Origin: Platerodrilus igneus
Taxonomy: Eukaryota > Arthropoda > Insecta > Coleoptera > Lycidae
Reading direction: 5' to 3'
DNA: 64,000 bases
Assembly (NCBI GenBank): GCA_036346225.1
Contig: JARFIW010001670.1
Location: 6,820,001-6,884,000 of the forward strand
Positions 1 through 9,847 of this stretch are shown piece by piece. Numbering within the stretch: position 1 is the first letter of the stretch; every line of letters begins with the position of its first letter. The notes below the pieces were generated by a model. The model was not told the origin of the DNA and searched no databases. It saw only the letters and a program-made list of their open reading frames with translations. The position numbers and the translations under genes were made by a program.

Positions 1-448
1 GCAGTCATGTGCCAACTTTTTGAGATCACTTCAAGGGTGAAATCACAAATGAGCGATCTTCTTTTGTTTTCGAGTTATAGCCAAAAATTGATATTTTTAA
101 CAATTCTATTAATTCGTATAACTCGTTTGGTTGCAAAAATATCCAAAAACACTGTAATAGTTTTTTATACGGTTTTTTACGTAGAATACAGTGGCGTACG
201 CAAATATTTAATATTTATAATACTTTTGAGGATATAATATAAACTTGCATTTTTTTAAATGGAAACCACAATTGGTTGTCACTTAATTTAAAAGCTCTTT
301 TTGACAGCTTTTCAAAAATATATAGTTTAATATAATTATCTTTTCAAATGGCCGAATTATTCCATGTTTTGGTATAATAAAATAATTTATTATATTGGTA
401 ATAAATAGTTGGACGCTAAACAAAAGGTAAACAAAAAACAACAACTGT
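1..448 (+). repeat. Left terminal inverted repeat of the mariner-like element (partial)
   Basis: This stretch matches the reverse complement of 2005-2461 with scattered substitutions and small indels. Both repeats happen to contain a short open frame of about 76-80 codons; these frames simply reflect the repeat and are not genes. The outermost part of the repeat lies before position 1. Confidence 0.85.
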
Positions 449-540
449 TTGTATAACAAACATCAACGAGCTTCAATCATATCTATTGCACATGCAATAA
501 ATTGTATTGTTAGTTTGTAAGTGAAGCGTCAGTCTGTTAC

Positions 541-1613
541 TAAATGGCAAAATTTGAAAATTACGAAAAATACGATATGCTAATTGCATTTATTGAGTCT
601 GCGAGAATTCCTCTATCAGTAAAACTTTATATTTTAACAGGTAATTGTGTAACTAATAGCAAATAATATTACTATGTCGTTTGTAAATAATACAGATACT
701 CGAAAGACAACAACCTAATATTAACATGTTTAAAAGGATAGATAGTAATTTACAACAGTTTGGCTGCTTTGAAAACCTAGAACGAAACAGTATGCAGTTT
801 TAATTAAGAGCAAACTACTGTTTCAACCATAGCATGTGTGGAATCAAACCCAAGAACATCATGTAGGAAAATTGAAAGGGAAATGGGTGTTTCTAAATCA
901 GCAGCTTCAAGAATATTGAAGCGTAATAAATATCGACCCTATAAAAATAAAATTATACATAGTTTGTTTCCCGCGATTTTCAAAAAAGAAGGCGATTTTG
1001 TCCATGGTATCTTCGTAAATGTGCTGCTACTAACAATTTTGGAAATAACATTATATGGTCTGATGAAGCACTTGCTGATCGAATGAAAATACCTATCAAA
1101 CATACGAGGCGTCAGCAAAGCCCTTATGGTTTGAATATTTGTTGCTACATTGTTGGTGGCAAACTTCAATACCATATTTTTGAAAACAATCATTCAGCTT
1201 GTCGCTATATTGAAATTTTGTATACCAACTTGCACGAATTACTGGAGGACATGCCTCTCGAAAAAAGACAAAAAGTGTGGTTCCAACAAGATGGTGCACC
1301 CCCGCACAACGCTATAATTACTCGTGATTATTTAAATAGAGAATATTTCAATAAATGGATGGGTACGTTTGGACCTGTTCAGTGGCCGCCTAGATTTCCT
1401 GACTTGTCGATATTGGACTATTTCTTGTGGAATTTTTTGAAAGAGGAAATCTATAAAACCCAGAACCATAGTATTGAAGAGTTGCGGAATTCAATTGAAG
1501 CAGCATTTCGTAAAGTTAAGGCGGTTTATTTATTAAATTCTATTAAGTCTTTAATAAAACGATGCGAACTTTGTTTAAGAGAGAATGGAGGCCAGTTTGA
1601 ACAATATCTCTGA
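541..1613 (+). pseudogene. Mariner-like transposase (DD41D), frameshifted
   Basis: Cut-and-paste transposase remnant. A start ATG at 541 opens a helix-turn-helix-like N-terminus that soon hits a stop. A second HTH segment is at 838-1000 (CRKIEREMGVSKSAASRILK). The catalytic domain follows in another frame: IIWSDEA near 1045 supplies the first Asp, KVWFQQDGAPPHN near 1280 the second, and WPPRFPDLSILDYFLW near 1390 the third. I count 41 residues between the second and third Asp, which points to the DD41D group and not classical DD34D mariner. At least two frameshifts separate the parts. The C-terminal 1083-1613 frame is open for 176 codons and retains the last two catalytic residues. Confidence 0.88.
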
Positions 1614-1662
1614 ATTATCAGTAAATAAAACTATTGTAGTTTTCCCATCTGTGTTCTAGTGT

Positions 1663-1667
1663 TATAT

Positions 1668-1713
<46 letters not shown>

Positions 1714-1830
1714 GTGTGAGGTGTGTGTAGGTGAGGGTGTGTGTGGTTGTGTGCGCATGCGTGCGTGCATTGGTGGGCGCGTGCTTGTGTGTGTGTGTGT
1801 GTACGTGTGTTTGTGAGGGTATGAAGTGTG
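1663..1830. repeat. Compound microsatellite (AT)n then GT-rich
   Basis: About 45 bases of alternating AT are followed by about 120 bases of imperfect GT/GTGC repeat. It lies inside the mariner element between the transposase stop and the right inverted repeat. The open frame read through it on the other strand is only His/Thr/Tyr repeat and is not a gene. Confidence 0.95.
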
Positions 1831-2004
1831 TGAGTATCTGTGTATTTGTGTATCCATATATGGATTATAGACTGTTTAAATGTGGATAGGAAAGTATAAT
1901 TTTCAATTTAAGATGTAGTTATATTAATTTTTGTAATATATGTAGTTATGATATTGTATTCTTCTAGCTTTCAAACTTTGTTGTTTAGAATGGTGTGGTA
2001 CAAT

Positions 2005-2526
2005 AATAAACTCTTGTTTTGTGTTTACCTTTTGTTTCGCGGCCAACTATAAATTACAAATACAATAAATTATTTTATTATACCAAAAACATGGAATAAA
2101 TTGGCCATTTGAAAAAATAATTATACTAAACTATATATTTTTGAAAAGCTGTCAAAAAGAGCTTTTAAATAAAGCGACAACCGATTGTGGTTTCCATTTA
2201 AAAAAATGCAAGTTTATATTATAACCTCAAAAGTATTATAAATATTAAATATTTGCGTACGCCACTGTATTCTACGTAAAAAACCGTATAAAAGACTTCT
2301 ACAGTATTTTTGGATATTTTTGCAAACAAACGAGTTATGAGAATTAATAGAATTGTAAAAAATATCAATTTTTGGCCATAACTTGAAAACAAAAGAAGAT
2401 CGCTCATTTGTGAATTCACCATTGAATTGATCTCAAAAAGTTGGCACATGACTGCGCACACAGTTTTATTGTATCTTTAATAACAACTAAGTTACCCATT
2501 TAATACATCCAATTTGGGACACACTG
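2005..2526 (-). repeat. Right terminal inverted repeat of the mariner-like element
   Basis: Inverted match of 1-448, complete at its outer end, where it finishes at ACACACTG before the TA target site. The repeat is about 0.5 kb long. Differences from the left copy are spread evenly, which suggests an old insertion. Confidence 0.85.
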
Positions 2527-2528
2527 TA

Positions 2529-3311
2529 CAATTAATTTGATGCAGTAACAAATAAGCGGACCCTCTTCTTGCAGCTACCAATAACAATTCCATAAAGCTG
2601 TATGTTTTTGTCTAAACACTCTTTATAGCTTTGACATTATATAAATGCGGGGGGAGTTGAATCCAAAACAAAATGTAATATTGTTAAGGCCCCCAATCAA
2701 TAATAGCTCGGATGTCTTTGTCATCAACGTAGAGGTGAATCTATATTTAAGTTGACCTACCGGCTCATTCCATACAAACTGAGCATTCATCGTTCTCCAC
2801 GGGTTCACTGGTTGTAACCGAGATACATCAACTGTTGTAAAAAACCAAGTTTGAATCGCTATGATTTTCCGAAGTTACGTCAAACTATCTAATAGTCTTA
2901 AATTTCTCCAGTCCATACAACAATATTTGACGTCACAACAAGTATCTGCATATGCAAAAAAGGAGAGTGATTCTTTTTTCTCTACATATTGTAAAAGACT
3001 TTGGTCTGGTCGTTGTTACTTTTCTTGCTTTCTGGAGTAAGGGCCATGAATGAACTAACAAATCTGTGTTGGTACCAACAACCAGCATGTGAAATCTCTG
3101 ATCTGCTTTTTGCAACTTTTACTACCTCAGCGCCAGTGTCTTCTTCAGAAGTAATACTAAATAAGCTCATTCCTCATTTTTGACATTATTGCTATCAATA
3201 GGTTATCTTTGTTTTTCTTGGTTGCATATAATAAACTTTCGTATCATTTGGTGTTTTCTTAGCTGCTCTCATCTATTCTTTCAAATTTGTCACAGTATAG
3301 TGTTGGTATAT
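2529..3311. other. AT-rich stretch, nothing recognised
   Basis: Between the mariner element and the Maverick target site I see only short open frames that overlap on both strands without protein-like character. No repeat or RNA feature stood out. Confidence 0.5.
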
Positions 3312-3317
3312 ATCAAA
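3312..3317 (+). repeat. Left target-site duplication ATCAAA
   Basis: ATCAAA directly precedes the element terminus AGTAGGG at 3318 and is repeated exactly at 16229-16234 directly after the other terminus. A 6-bp duplication is the hallmark of Maverick/Polinton integration. Confidence 0.9.
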
Positions 3318-3510
3318 AGTAGGGTAAATATAGCAATACTGGGCCCACATTTCCCCCAGCATCCACATTTCCCCACACATCTGGACCAAATTTACATGTA
3401 AATTCGCACTATAAAGTCTTATTTTTAAGAATCTCCTCCTGCTCTCCGCCTTGTGGACCGCCTTGTGGAAACGAGGAGAATCCCTCATTTCCTCTCACAT
3501 CTGGACCAAA

Positions 3511-4126
3511 TAGTTTTCTTCGACTAACCATTTTTCATCTTTCGAGATAAACCTATAAACCTATCTTGTTTGGTATCAATTAATATTAGAATTTTCTTAG
3601 CTACCCGAATTTCTAGGAATTTCTTAGATTGCACCATCCCCCAGGAAACTACCCCAATTTTAAGATTTCTTACCTGTAGCGACTTTTGAGCGTTCTTATA
3701 AATTTTTTTAGTCATGCGATACATCTTGTTAGTCTAGAATTTTACGCAGAATTCGAATCTGTAAACAGATTTGAAATCGGACCACGCCCTGCAAAGTTAT
3801 ACCCCCTTGAAAATCCGGAACCTCTAAATTTTGCTCTTTGCTCTATAAGCAAACCTAACAAATAGTTTTCTTCGTCTAGCCATTGCATCTTTCGAGATAA
3901 TCCTACGTTGTTTGGTATCAATTAATATTAGAATTTTCTCAGCTACCCAAATTTCTAGGAATTTTTTAGATTGCATCACCCCAAGAGAGCTACCCCAATT
4001 TTAAGATTTTTACCTGTAGCGACTTTTGAGCGTCCTTATAAATTTTTATACATGTAGCACATCTTGTTAGTCTAGAATTTTATGTAGAATCCGAATCTGT
4101 AAATAGATTTAAAATCGAACCACCCT
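3511..4126 (-). repeat. Subterminal tandem repeat, period about 352 bp (left)
   Basis: Two head-to-tail copies start at 3511 and 3863 with the shared run TAGTTTTCTTCG; the second copy is shorter. A third, worn piece is near 7065-7150. Read on the minus strand, each copy has an open frame beginning near KKIYK(N/D)AQKSLQV and running through KILILIDTKQ. The frame is kept despite base changes, but I cannot assign a protein. Confidence 0.8.
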
Positions 4127-4330
4127 TACCATTTTACACACACCTCTAAATTATAAATTTCCTGCAGCTTATACTTAAAAGAAAATCTAAAACCATTCTT
4201 AAAACTTTTATTACAAACAATTTTACTAATACAGTTTAAATTTGTAAACCACATTTCTAAATACATATTCACAATTTTTATTTTCCACCTAGAACTTGTC
4301 ATATCGGCTCATACTTATTAATATTTATTT

Positions 4331-5080
4331 CTAACAGAGCACTTTTTCCAAAGACCAACCGAACCCGCATGTTTGAAATTCCTCTGATTTTGTTCTTATG
4401 GTCTCGCTTAAGACCTTATACATATTCTCCAAATTACTAGAAGACGTTATAACCACATTTTTTGTGTTAAAGGATTTCACATCGGACTTCTCTTCCCCTA
4501 TTTTGGTGTAAACGCCGTAGAGTTCGCAGTAGACTTTTATTGCTGTATGTTGTATTCTTTTTTCATTTATTAATCGAATAAATCGCTCTTTCTGCTTCCA
4601 AAGAAACTCGGGCACCCAATCGTCGACACTGGCGTTCTTTATGCGATAGCTAGCCATACGGTTGTTAAACGCTGTACTAACCATTTCTACACCATCGTCG
4701 CTAGTAGCGGTAACTGTGGCATTTTTATGTCTGTTGCTTCTCAAGTGTGCGGCATATGTATTCTTTTCCATCTCGAAATCGCATACTTTACACATAATTC
4801 GTGGTTGTTTCGTACAAGGTCCTTTAACAGCTGGCGGAGCTGAACGTTTACGGCTTAATGACATACCGTGCTGTTTTTCCTTGTGTCGCTGTAAGTTGTC
4901 CATTATCGTAAAAGCGATACCGCAAGACCCACAGTTAAAGAACTTTGCTGCGGACGGGTGTATAAGCTTAACCGTGGACGATGTTACGCCACGACATTTC
5001 TTCTGGTGCCGTTTGAGAGCATCCCTCCTGGTAAAGTAGACGTCACAGGGCTCGCATTTAAAAACGTTTGCAGGTACCAT
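4331..5080 (-). CDS. N-terminal zinc-finger region of Maverick/adintovirus-type DNA polymerase B (truncated)
   Basis: ATG at 5080 opens about 250 codons. Near the start are two C2H2-type fingers (FKCEPCDVYF then FNCGSCGIAF) and a third Cys/His motif (IMCKVCDFEM...HLRSNRH). Further on come the segment IKVYCELYGVYTKIGEEKSD and the motif GWSLEKVL. This arrangement is familiar to me from the N-termini of long insect Maverick-type PolB proteins, where the text continues into the exonuclease and polymerase domains. Here the frame stops at the GWSLEKVL motif, so neither exonuclease nor polymerase motifs are present; it cannot be a working polymerase. The right-arm copy extends about 12 residues further but has an upstream frameshift. 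The family link rests on memory of related proteins and was not searched. Confidence 0.7.
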   Translation of the reverse strand: MVPANVFKCEPCDVYFTRRDALKRHQKKCRGVTSSTVKLIHPSAAKFFNCGSCGIAFTIMDNLQRHKEKQHGMSLSRKRSAPPAVKGPCTKQPRIMCKVCDFEMEKNTYAAHLRSNRHKNATVTATSDDGVEMVSTAFNNRMASYRIKNASVDDWVPEFLWKQKERFIRLINEKRIQHTAIKVYCELYGVYTKIGEEKSDVKSFNTKNVVITSSSNLENMYKVLSETIRTKSEEFQTCGFGWSLEKVLC

Positions 5081-5104
5081 TTTAGTACAAAACAAAATCC
5101 ACAC

Positions 5105-5690
5105 TATAAGACTTGACTTGTAAGCGAACTAACTTATAACTAAAGAATTTACTCCAGCGTACCTGCTTTATGTACCCTATAGAATGCAAACCGAAGGTTT
5201 CGAAGACACCGAACGAAGTTGAGGATTCATCGGGGAACTAAATGACGTCATAATCCTTGCTGCTCGTCCATACATTTAGCGCCAATGCATGCACCGGGTT
5301 CGCATCGTCGATGGTGCGAATGCCGTTAGTAGAAACATCGGAAACGTCTTCCATGTTATACGGATTGCGTGCATATTAAAAATCCAAAAGGGTGATAGCA
5401 CACGCACACAAATTGTGTGCAAGTCGTGCTGTAGAAGATGCAGTGCTACTATATCCAAAAACACTTTAAACCATTACTAAGGAAATACCAACTTGCTGTC
5501 TACAGGATACTTACTAATAAAGCAATTTAATTTTAAATAACTTTTACGTCATATTTTAGGTAGTCTTGAATATTTTCCAAATGAATCACCAAGCGAAAGT
5601 ATATGCTTAGCAGTATTAAAATTAACCATTAATTTCCCATTTTTACGGCCGTGGTTAATTATAGATTAAAATTTAATTTGTGCACGTTTG
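5105..5690. other. Left-arm intergenic segment
   Basis: Presumed upstream region of the PolB N-terminal ORF. Short open frames overlap on both strands at 5276-5480, which is typical of chance. No gene is supported. The mirror is 13860-14456. Confidence 0.5.
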
Positions 5691-6410
5691 ACCTTCTCGT
5701 AAACTAACATATTTTATAGCAACAATGCGTTGTATAATACATGCATACCCCTTCGCCGCGCTACTGCTATTCTTGTAATTGCTAGAAAAAGTCACTCTCC
5801 TTTTTATTGTTAGGACCGATGCAAAGCACCATTTTTTTTTTTATACTTTCTATAGCACATCGCGCACTTTTTTGTCTGATGATTAAATTTTGCTTCTGTA
5901 GGCTTTTACACTTTCGCATAGCGGTCGGCCGCACGTAATGATTTCTAGAACCGGTAAGTACTCGATATCGCCCAAATAGAGAATTAGATGCTCGATGTTC
6001 GTCAACTTCCGATTCCCTCGTAAAAGGTAGAAAAAACTCGGTCAATCATCCATCTAACTTAAACTTCGACTCGCTCCCGTTCTGATAAATTTCCAAACAT
6101 TTTTCAAACGACAATGGGCTGAGAATTTTTAAACCTCCGAGGGATCTTTAAGTCGTGATCAATTACACATCCGAGCTACGCGTAAACTGACATATTTTGT
6201 AGCAACTGTATAATACATGCATACTCCTTCTCTGCGCTACTGCTATTCTTGTAGTTGCTTGAAAAGTCAGTCGCCCTTTTACGGGTAGGGCCGCTAAAAA
6301 GCACCATTCCATACTTTCTTTATAAGTGTAGCACATCGCGCACTTTTTGTCAGATAATTAAATTTTGTTTATGTAGGCTTTTACACTTTCGCTTATTTAA
6401 ACATCTAATA
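5690..6410 (-). repeat. Imperfect direct repeat, spacing about 480 bp (left arm)
   Basis: A block with TATTTT(A/G)TAGCAAC, ATAATACATGCATAC and GCGCTACTGCTATTCTTGTA occurs at about 5710-5930 and again at about 6190-6400. Between them an 87-codon frame (5782-6045, minus) includes ASNSLFGRYRVL, related at DNA level to a piece at 7560-7620 (ASNSLFGWYRVL). It looks like a mosaic of duplicated viral-type segments and not a clear gene. Confidence 0.7.
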
Positions 6411-6855
6411 CGATTGATTAACCACTTTCGATTATTTTAACGGATGCAACCATACATCCCACCGCACCGTTCTTTTGAATCCAACGATCCTATGGGCTTC
6501 CACGCACTAACACCTGACGTATCTTTCCTACTATTTGTTAAACAAAAACTACCGGTATCGCCATTGTGGACGTAAACAGATGTTTGTGGATATGTACGAG
6601 AATATGTAACCATATGCATTAACCAGTCTAAGCTATTTTATTTAGTCCACGAAAATTATTATTTTTCTAAACCACAATTAATAATCGTCTTTATAGGTTC
6701 CACATTTCGATCATTACCCAATGGCTGGTGCTACGTACATGGAAACTTTAATTTCTTATTGGAGAGAATTCTTATTCTCCCGCGCACTGCTGCGTAGTTG
6801 CATGCCTACCCCTTTTGGAGGTATATGCTCGTTATAGGTTGTAAGACCCTCGGTT
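6411..6855. other. Left-arm segment, no gene; contains a duplicated leader block
   Basis: Positions 6787-6858 resemble 8247-8322 (shared GTTATAGGTTGTAAGACCCT). That block precedes gene C at one site and follows the PolB fragment at the other. Nothing else is recognised. Confidence 0.55.
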
Positions 6856-6995
6856 TTACTTAACTACAATTCGTGAGACCCCTTTAATCTTTTTAATCGT
6901 ATCTTTCTCGCCTACAATACAGTAGGACTTAACATTACTACCAACAAATTCTAATACTGGATCCCCATTAAATACGTCTTTAATTTTCCCTACAA
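6856..6995 (-). pseudogene. PolB C-terminal-region fragment (left arm)
   Basis: About 45 codons on the minus strand ending at the stop at 6856-6858. It contains PVLEFVGSNVKSYCIVG and KKIKGVSRIVV. The pattern LEFVG...K.Y followed by KK.KGV..VV is characteristic of the region downstream of the polymerase active site in Maverick-type and related mobile PolB proteins. No catalytic motif lies upstream. The fragment is detached from both the N-terminal ORF and the C-terminal tail. The mirror copy is 12541-12679. Confidence 0.65.
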
Positions 6996-7159
6996 CTTTT
7001 TTGTTGACAAGTGTTATATTGTATTTATTATACGCGGGGTAGTCACTCTTTTAAGATAAATATATTTTGCTAGGTATCAACTAATATTAAATTTTTTCTA
7101 GGGACCCCAAATCTGTAAATAGATTTTAAATAGGATCACCCCATACAAAGTTATGCGTT

Positions 7160-7409
7160 TTAAAGACCCAAATCACTAATTTTTGCCCATCTTTATTTAA
7201 CGCCATTTTTAAAACCTTTTTCGCTACCCAAGACATATGCCTTAGCCAACCATCTCCCGAGAAATCTAAAACCGCCGTGTCCCGCGAATACCACGTGGAG
7301 ATAACACGTATACTCTGTCAACCAGGATAGAAGCCGGAAGGATTTGGAAGGTGGGAGAAGAACTTAAAAATTATGGAATCTTAAAACTAATATATACAAA
7401 TATAAACAA
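7160..7409. other. Left-arm segment, nothing recognised
   Basis: Non-coding by eye. It precedes, in plus coordinates, the end of the PolB tail fragment and contains no convincing repeat. Confidence 0.45.
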
Positions 7410-7548
7410 CTATCTTATATCTTTACGCCCCCATGCGTAGATTGTTGTACTATTAGGAATGATGTACCTTTTGTCATCTTCCCTCGATAAACTAATTTTA
7501 TTAATAAGCTGCGTATGCAAATCGTATTTTTTACTCCGGATACATACG
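7410..7548 (-). pseudogene. PolB C-terminal tail fragment (left arm)
   Basis: The last ~46 codons of an open minus-strand frame carry IRSKKYDLHTQLINKISL, then a DDKRY motif and YAWG before the stop. The order IRS(K/R)...NK(I/L).LS..DDKR....A(W/Y)G is the usual C-terminus of Maverick-type PolB. Upstream the frame runs into the ASNSLFG block and a GC-rich minisatellite, so it is not joined to a polymerase domain. In the order of transcription this tail comes before the N-terminal ORF, i.e. the gene is scrambled. Confidence 0.65.
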
Positions 7549-7621
7549 CAGGCAAGTACTCGATACCATCCAAATAAAGAATTGGATGCTTGGTGACTGT
7601 TAACATCCGCTTCCCTCGTGT

Positions 7622-7732
7622 ACGCCCAGACACATCCCAGCCCATGAGCACCCCTGCGCATGCACACCCCCTGCCCATGCGCACCCCTGCGCGTACGCAC
7701 CCCTGCCCATGCGCGCTGCCCATGCGCACCCC
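7622..7732. repeat. GC-rich minisatellite GGGTGCGCATGGGCA-like (left arm)
   Basis: About seven imperfect copies of a 15-17 bp unit, far richer in G+C than its surroundings. Overlapping frames are open through it on the minus strand because the unit lacks stops. The mirror is 11808-11925. Confidence 0.9.
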
Positions 7733-7893
7733 TCGCTGTGCGACTGCAATTTCGTGGTAACGTCACAGCCTTTTATAAATAAAGAACAATGTTATATACT
7801 ATTATAAAATGTTTATTCTGACATTATACATAACAAATTTAAAAATATTTAATATCAAGCATGGAGTCATTTAAACTTAATTTTAATATAAAG

Positions 7894-8265
7894 TTATACA
7901 TAGAAGACAGTCCTTTCTTTATGTTTGTTTGCAGTGGTTTTAATTTTATCTAATTTTATTCGCAGCTTAAAATTTAAATCGACACCCAAGTCTTCTATCT
8001 CCTTTTCTAACCAATAGTTTGATACATAAAGACCGTCTAGGTTTTCGAATTGTAAAATGTACCGAAGTTTGCCTCTATATTTAAAGTCTTTGATTCCACC
8101 GACAACCAGATCCATTCCTTCGTGTAATTCTTGCAGCTTGTGACAATCTTTTAATCGCAGCTTTCCCACTATATCCTGCATACGTATCTTGTTAGCTTGA
8201 TCGACTTCTTCTTGTCGGTATTGGAGGAAATCCTTTTTCTCCCACAGACTGTTGCGTAGTTGCAT
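7894..8265 (-). CDS. Gene C, hypothetical Maverick-associated protein (intact in left arm)
   Basis: ATG at 8265 gives 124 codons ending at TAA 7894-7896; a GTG in frame lies three codons upstream. The protein is charged, starts MQLRNSLWEK and ends KHKERTVFYV, with YILQFENLDGLYVSNYWLEK in the middle. No membrane segment or known motif is visible, and I do not recognise the family. It lies downstream of gene B with a gap of under 100 bases, in the same orientation, as in a compact viral transcription unit. In the right arm (11278-11648) one A is missing from an A run, which breaks the frame after a few codons. The leader block before it is duplicated near 6787-6858. Confidence 0.6.
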   Translation of the reverse strand: MQLRNSLWEKKDFLQYRQEEVDQANKIRMQDIVGKLRLKDCHKLQELHEGMDLVVGGIKDFKYRGKLRYILQFENLDGLYVSNYWLEKEIEDLGVDLNFKLRIKLDKIKTTANKHKERTVFYV

Positions 8266-8334
8266 GTTCACCACTTTTGGGAATATATGGTTGTTATAGG
8301 TTGTAAGACCCTCGGTTTTAAATGATCCAAAAGG

Positions 8335-9168
8335 TTATTTACTAGGCAAATATACAATGTTTAACGGACCCCCTTTGCGTGTGGTGTACGCAAAGATTAC
8401 GAAACCCGCATTCCTTAGTTCGTCTTTGTTATCTGCCATTTTGATAAATACGTTTTTAGAATAACCTTTTAAAAAATATACGGATTTAGTACCATCCTTT
8501 TCCGCAAGGACGCCTACATAACTAAAAGAGTCTTTTTTACTAACCACAAATGCATACAACTTGTAGAAACCAGATGCATCTAAGTCAGTCCATCGGCACA
8601 TAAAATAATCTTTTAATTCTTCCTCATTTTCTCTAATAAGATGTTCTTTGTCTAACACATCTTTGTATTGATCGCGTATTGTTGCAGTGTTTTCCATGTA
8701 GTCCAATTTTCGCCTTTTTGCATCCATTTCCTCTAATTCCAGTTGTCTTTTCCTTCCACTTACAGCGTATGGTATACATAATGGGGCAATTTGCTTTAGC
8801 GTAAACGGATAGAGTTTACTACCAATATTTACGCGTTGTCGTACAACCTCTGGACGAATGTTAAGCGTATCTATCAATCCCAAGTCCGAAATTACTATTT
8901 CTTTTGGAATTGTAGAATATGGTGTGGCAGATTGTGTAAAATATGTACTACTTGCTTTAATGTAGCACTTGTGTAAGATTTTTATTTTATCTTGGACATC
9001 TTCCTCTACTATCTCCAAATAATTTACAGGTAAATAGTTAAAACTAAAAGCCGAAAGCACATACTTTATCAATTTTTCCTTTTCCTCTGGTTTTTTGGAC
9101 AACTTAATTTGCAAGCCTGTCAATTTCTTTGTATTGCCATTCCCCCAATACACGTACTGTAGCAGGTT
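8335..9168 (-). pseudogene. Gene B, C-terminal two thirds (5'-truncated at the palindrome spacer)
   Basis: Open from the arm boundary to the stop at 8335. It is the same gene as 9848-11208 but loses its first ~170 codons at 9169/9170. Visible features are a Lys/Glu-rich helical segment (RKRQLELEEMDAKRRKLDYM) and a C-terminal stretch ending GPLNIVYLPSK. This arm keeps the frame through a T run that is one base short in the right arm. I do not recognise the family. There is no start codon of its own at a sensible place, so it is a truncated copy. Confidence 0.7.
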
Positions 9169-9176
9169 AGATAAAT

Positions 9177-9234
9177 GGAAAAATTAATAGGTTAGGCCAG
9201 CGCCGCGGCGCTGACCTAACCTATTAATTTTTCC
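9177..9234. repeat. 58-bp near-perfect palindrome, inferred original symmetry axis
   Basis: Half-sites run from GGAAAAATTAATAGGTTAGG to its complement around the core GCGCCGCGGCGC, centred between 9205 and 9206, with one mismatched pair. Similarity continues weakly to 9170 and 9241 (GATAAA / TTTATC). The GC-rich core in AT-rich DNA resembles a hairpin terminus. The left half contains TAGGTTAGG pointing inward and the right half CCTAACCTA. Confidence 0.9.
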
Positions 9235-9275
9235 TTTTATCAATTTAGTATTTGACGGTAGCTAGAACGGTAAAC

Positions 9276-9846
9276 ATGAGCGTCTCCAAGGTGATTAACG
9301 TTTCTCAACTTCTTGGGAATAAAGTGAAACCGACAAATGAGCGATTTGGATTATGGCTGTTGGCAGAAAATATGTGCAACAATAATCTGGTGACAGATAT
9401 TGGTAATATTTGTTATGTCGAAGGCGAAAAGATGCTGACTGGCGGACTACACACACCAATTACAGAACCATTTTGTGACAATATAATGTTGGTTAAAATT
9501 TGCGACCTTTCTGACACCGAACAAGCATCTGCAAACAAACGGATGTTTATCCTAAAAAGAAATTTGTGGTGCATTTAACAGCTATCTACGAAGAAAGTTC
9601 AACCGATTTGTTTCCGCTAGGCATGGTGTTAAAGCTAAGCTTCCGTTTTCTGGAAAGCAGTAACAAGATAGGCCAGAGAGTAAAAGAAATTATCGGAAAA
9701 GAAGACCTCGAATGCATTAATAAAAATTCCAAAATCCTATATGTGTTCCATACAAAGTGGAACTAGCAGATGTTAAGTTGGAAACTTTATTGGAGGAACT
9801 ACCAGATATATTAGACGAAGTCGAAAAGATTATTTCTATCTTTTGA
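9276..9846 (+). pseudogene. Gene A, hypothetical Maverick-associated protein (one frameshift)
   Basis: ATG at 9276 begins an open frame (MSVSKVINVSQLLGNKVKPT...) that stops at 9578. A neighbouring frame continues the protein-like text past that point, with a further frame change near 9745, and ends at TGA 9844-9846. The intact product would be roughly 190 residues, ending in an acidic helical stretch (LEELPDILDEVEKII). No known domain is recognised. It lies about 70 bases from the axis palindrome and one base upstream of the gene B ATG, suggesting co-transcription. No second copy exists in the left arm. Confidence 0.55.
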
Positions 9847-9847
9847 C

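Larger units (their letters stand above)
1..2526 (+). mobile_element. Mariner-like (IS630/Tc1/mariner, DD41D type) transposon, left tip cut off by window
   Basis: Two long inverted repeats bracket a decayed transposase gene. The right end reads GGGACACACTG followed by TA (2527-2528), the reverse complement of the CAGTGTGTCCC tip common in mariner-like elements that insert at TA. The left repeat begins inside the window about 66 bases short of where the matching tip should lie, so the element starts just outside. A compound AT/GT microsatellite sits between the transposase and the right repeat. The inverted repeats are long for mariner (usually about 30 bp) but long-repeat variants are known. 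It is probably immobile because the transposase is frameshifted. Confidence 0.85.
3318..9169 (-). repeat. Left arm of the 5.85 kb inverted repeat
   Basis: Reverse complement of 10376-16228. Differences include single-base indels in A runs (near 4735, 5645, 8243), substitutions (near 4909, 5455, 5567) and changes near 8800 and 8410. It keeps some ORFs open that the right arm breaks (PolB N-terminus and gene C). Its inner boundary at 9169/9170 is where an inferred deletion begins. Confidence 0.95.

Noticed and set aside
7..237. 76-codon open frame, and its relative at 2219-2461
   Set aside because: The two frames lie in the paired inverted repeats of the mariner-like element and have no protein motif.
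1669..1857. 62-codon His/Thr-rich frame
   Set aside because: It is only a translation of the AT/GT microsatellite.
5276..5480. Overlapping frames on both strands in the left arm (and 14054-14258)
   Set aside because: Open on both strands by chance, no homology recognised; one is probably a shadow of the other.
7415..7729. Alternative 104-codon frame containing YLDGIEYLPAYV
   Set aside because: Overlaps the frame carrying the PolB tail motif. It may be real in another ancestor (a KilA/BRO-like gene was considered), but I cannot support it.
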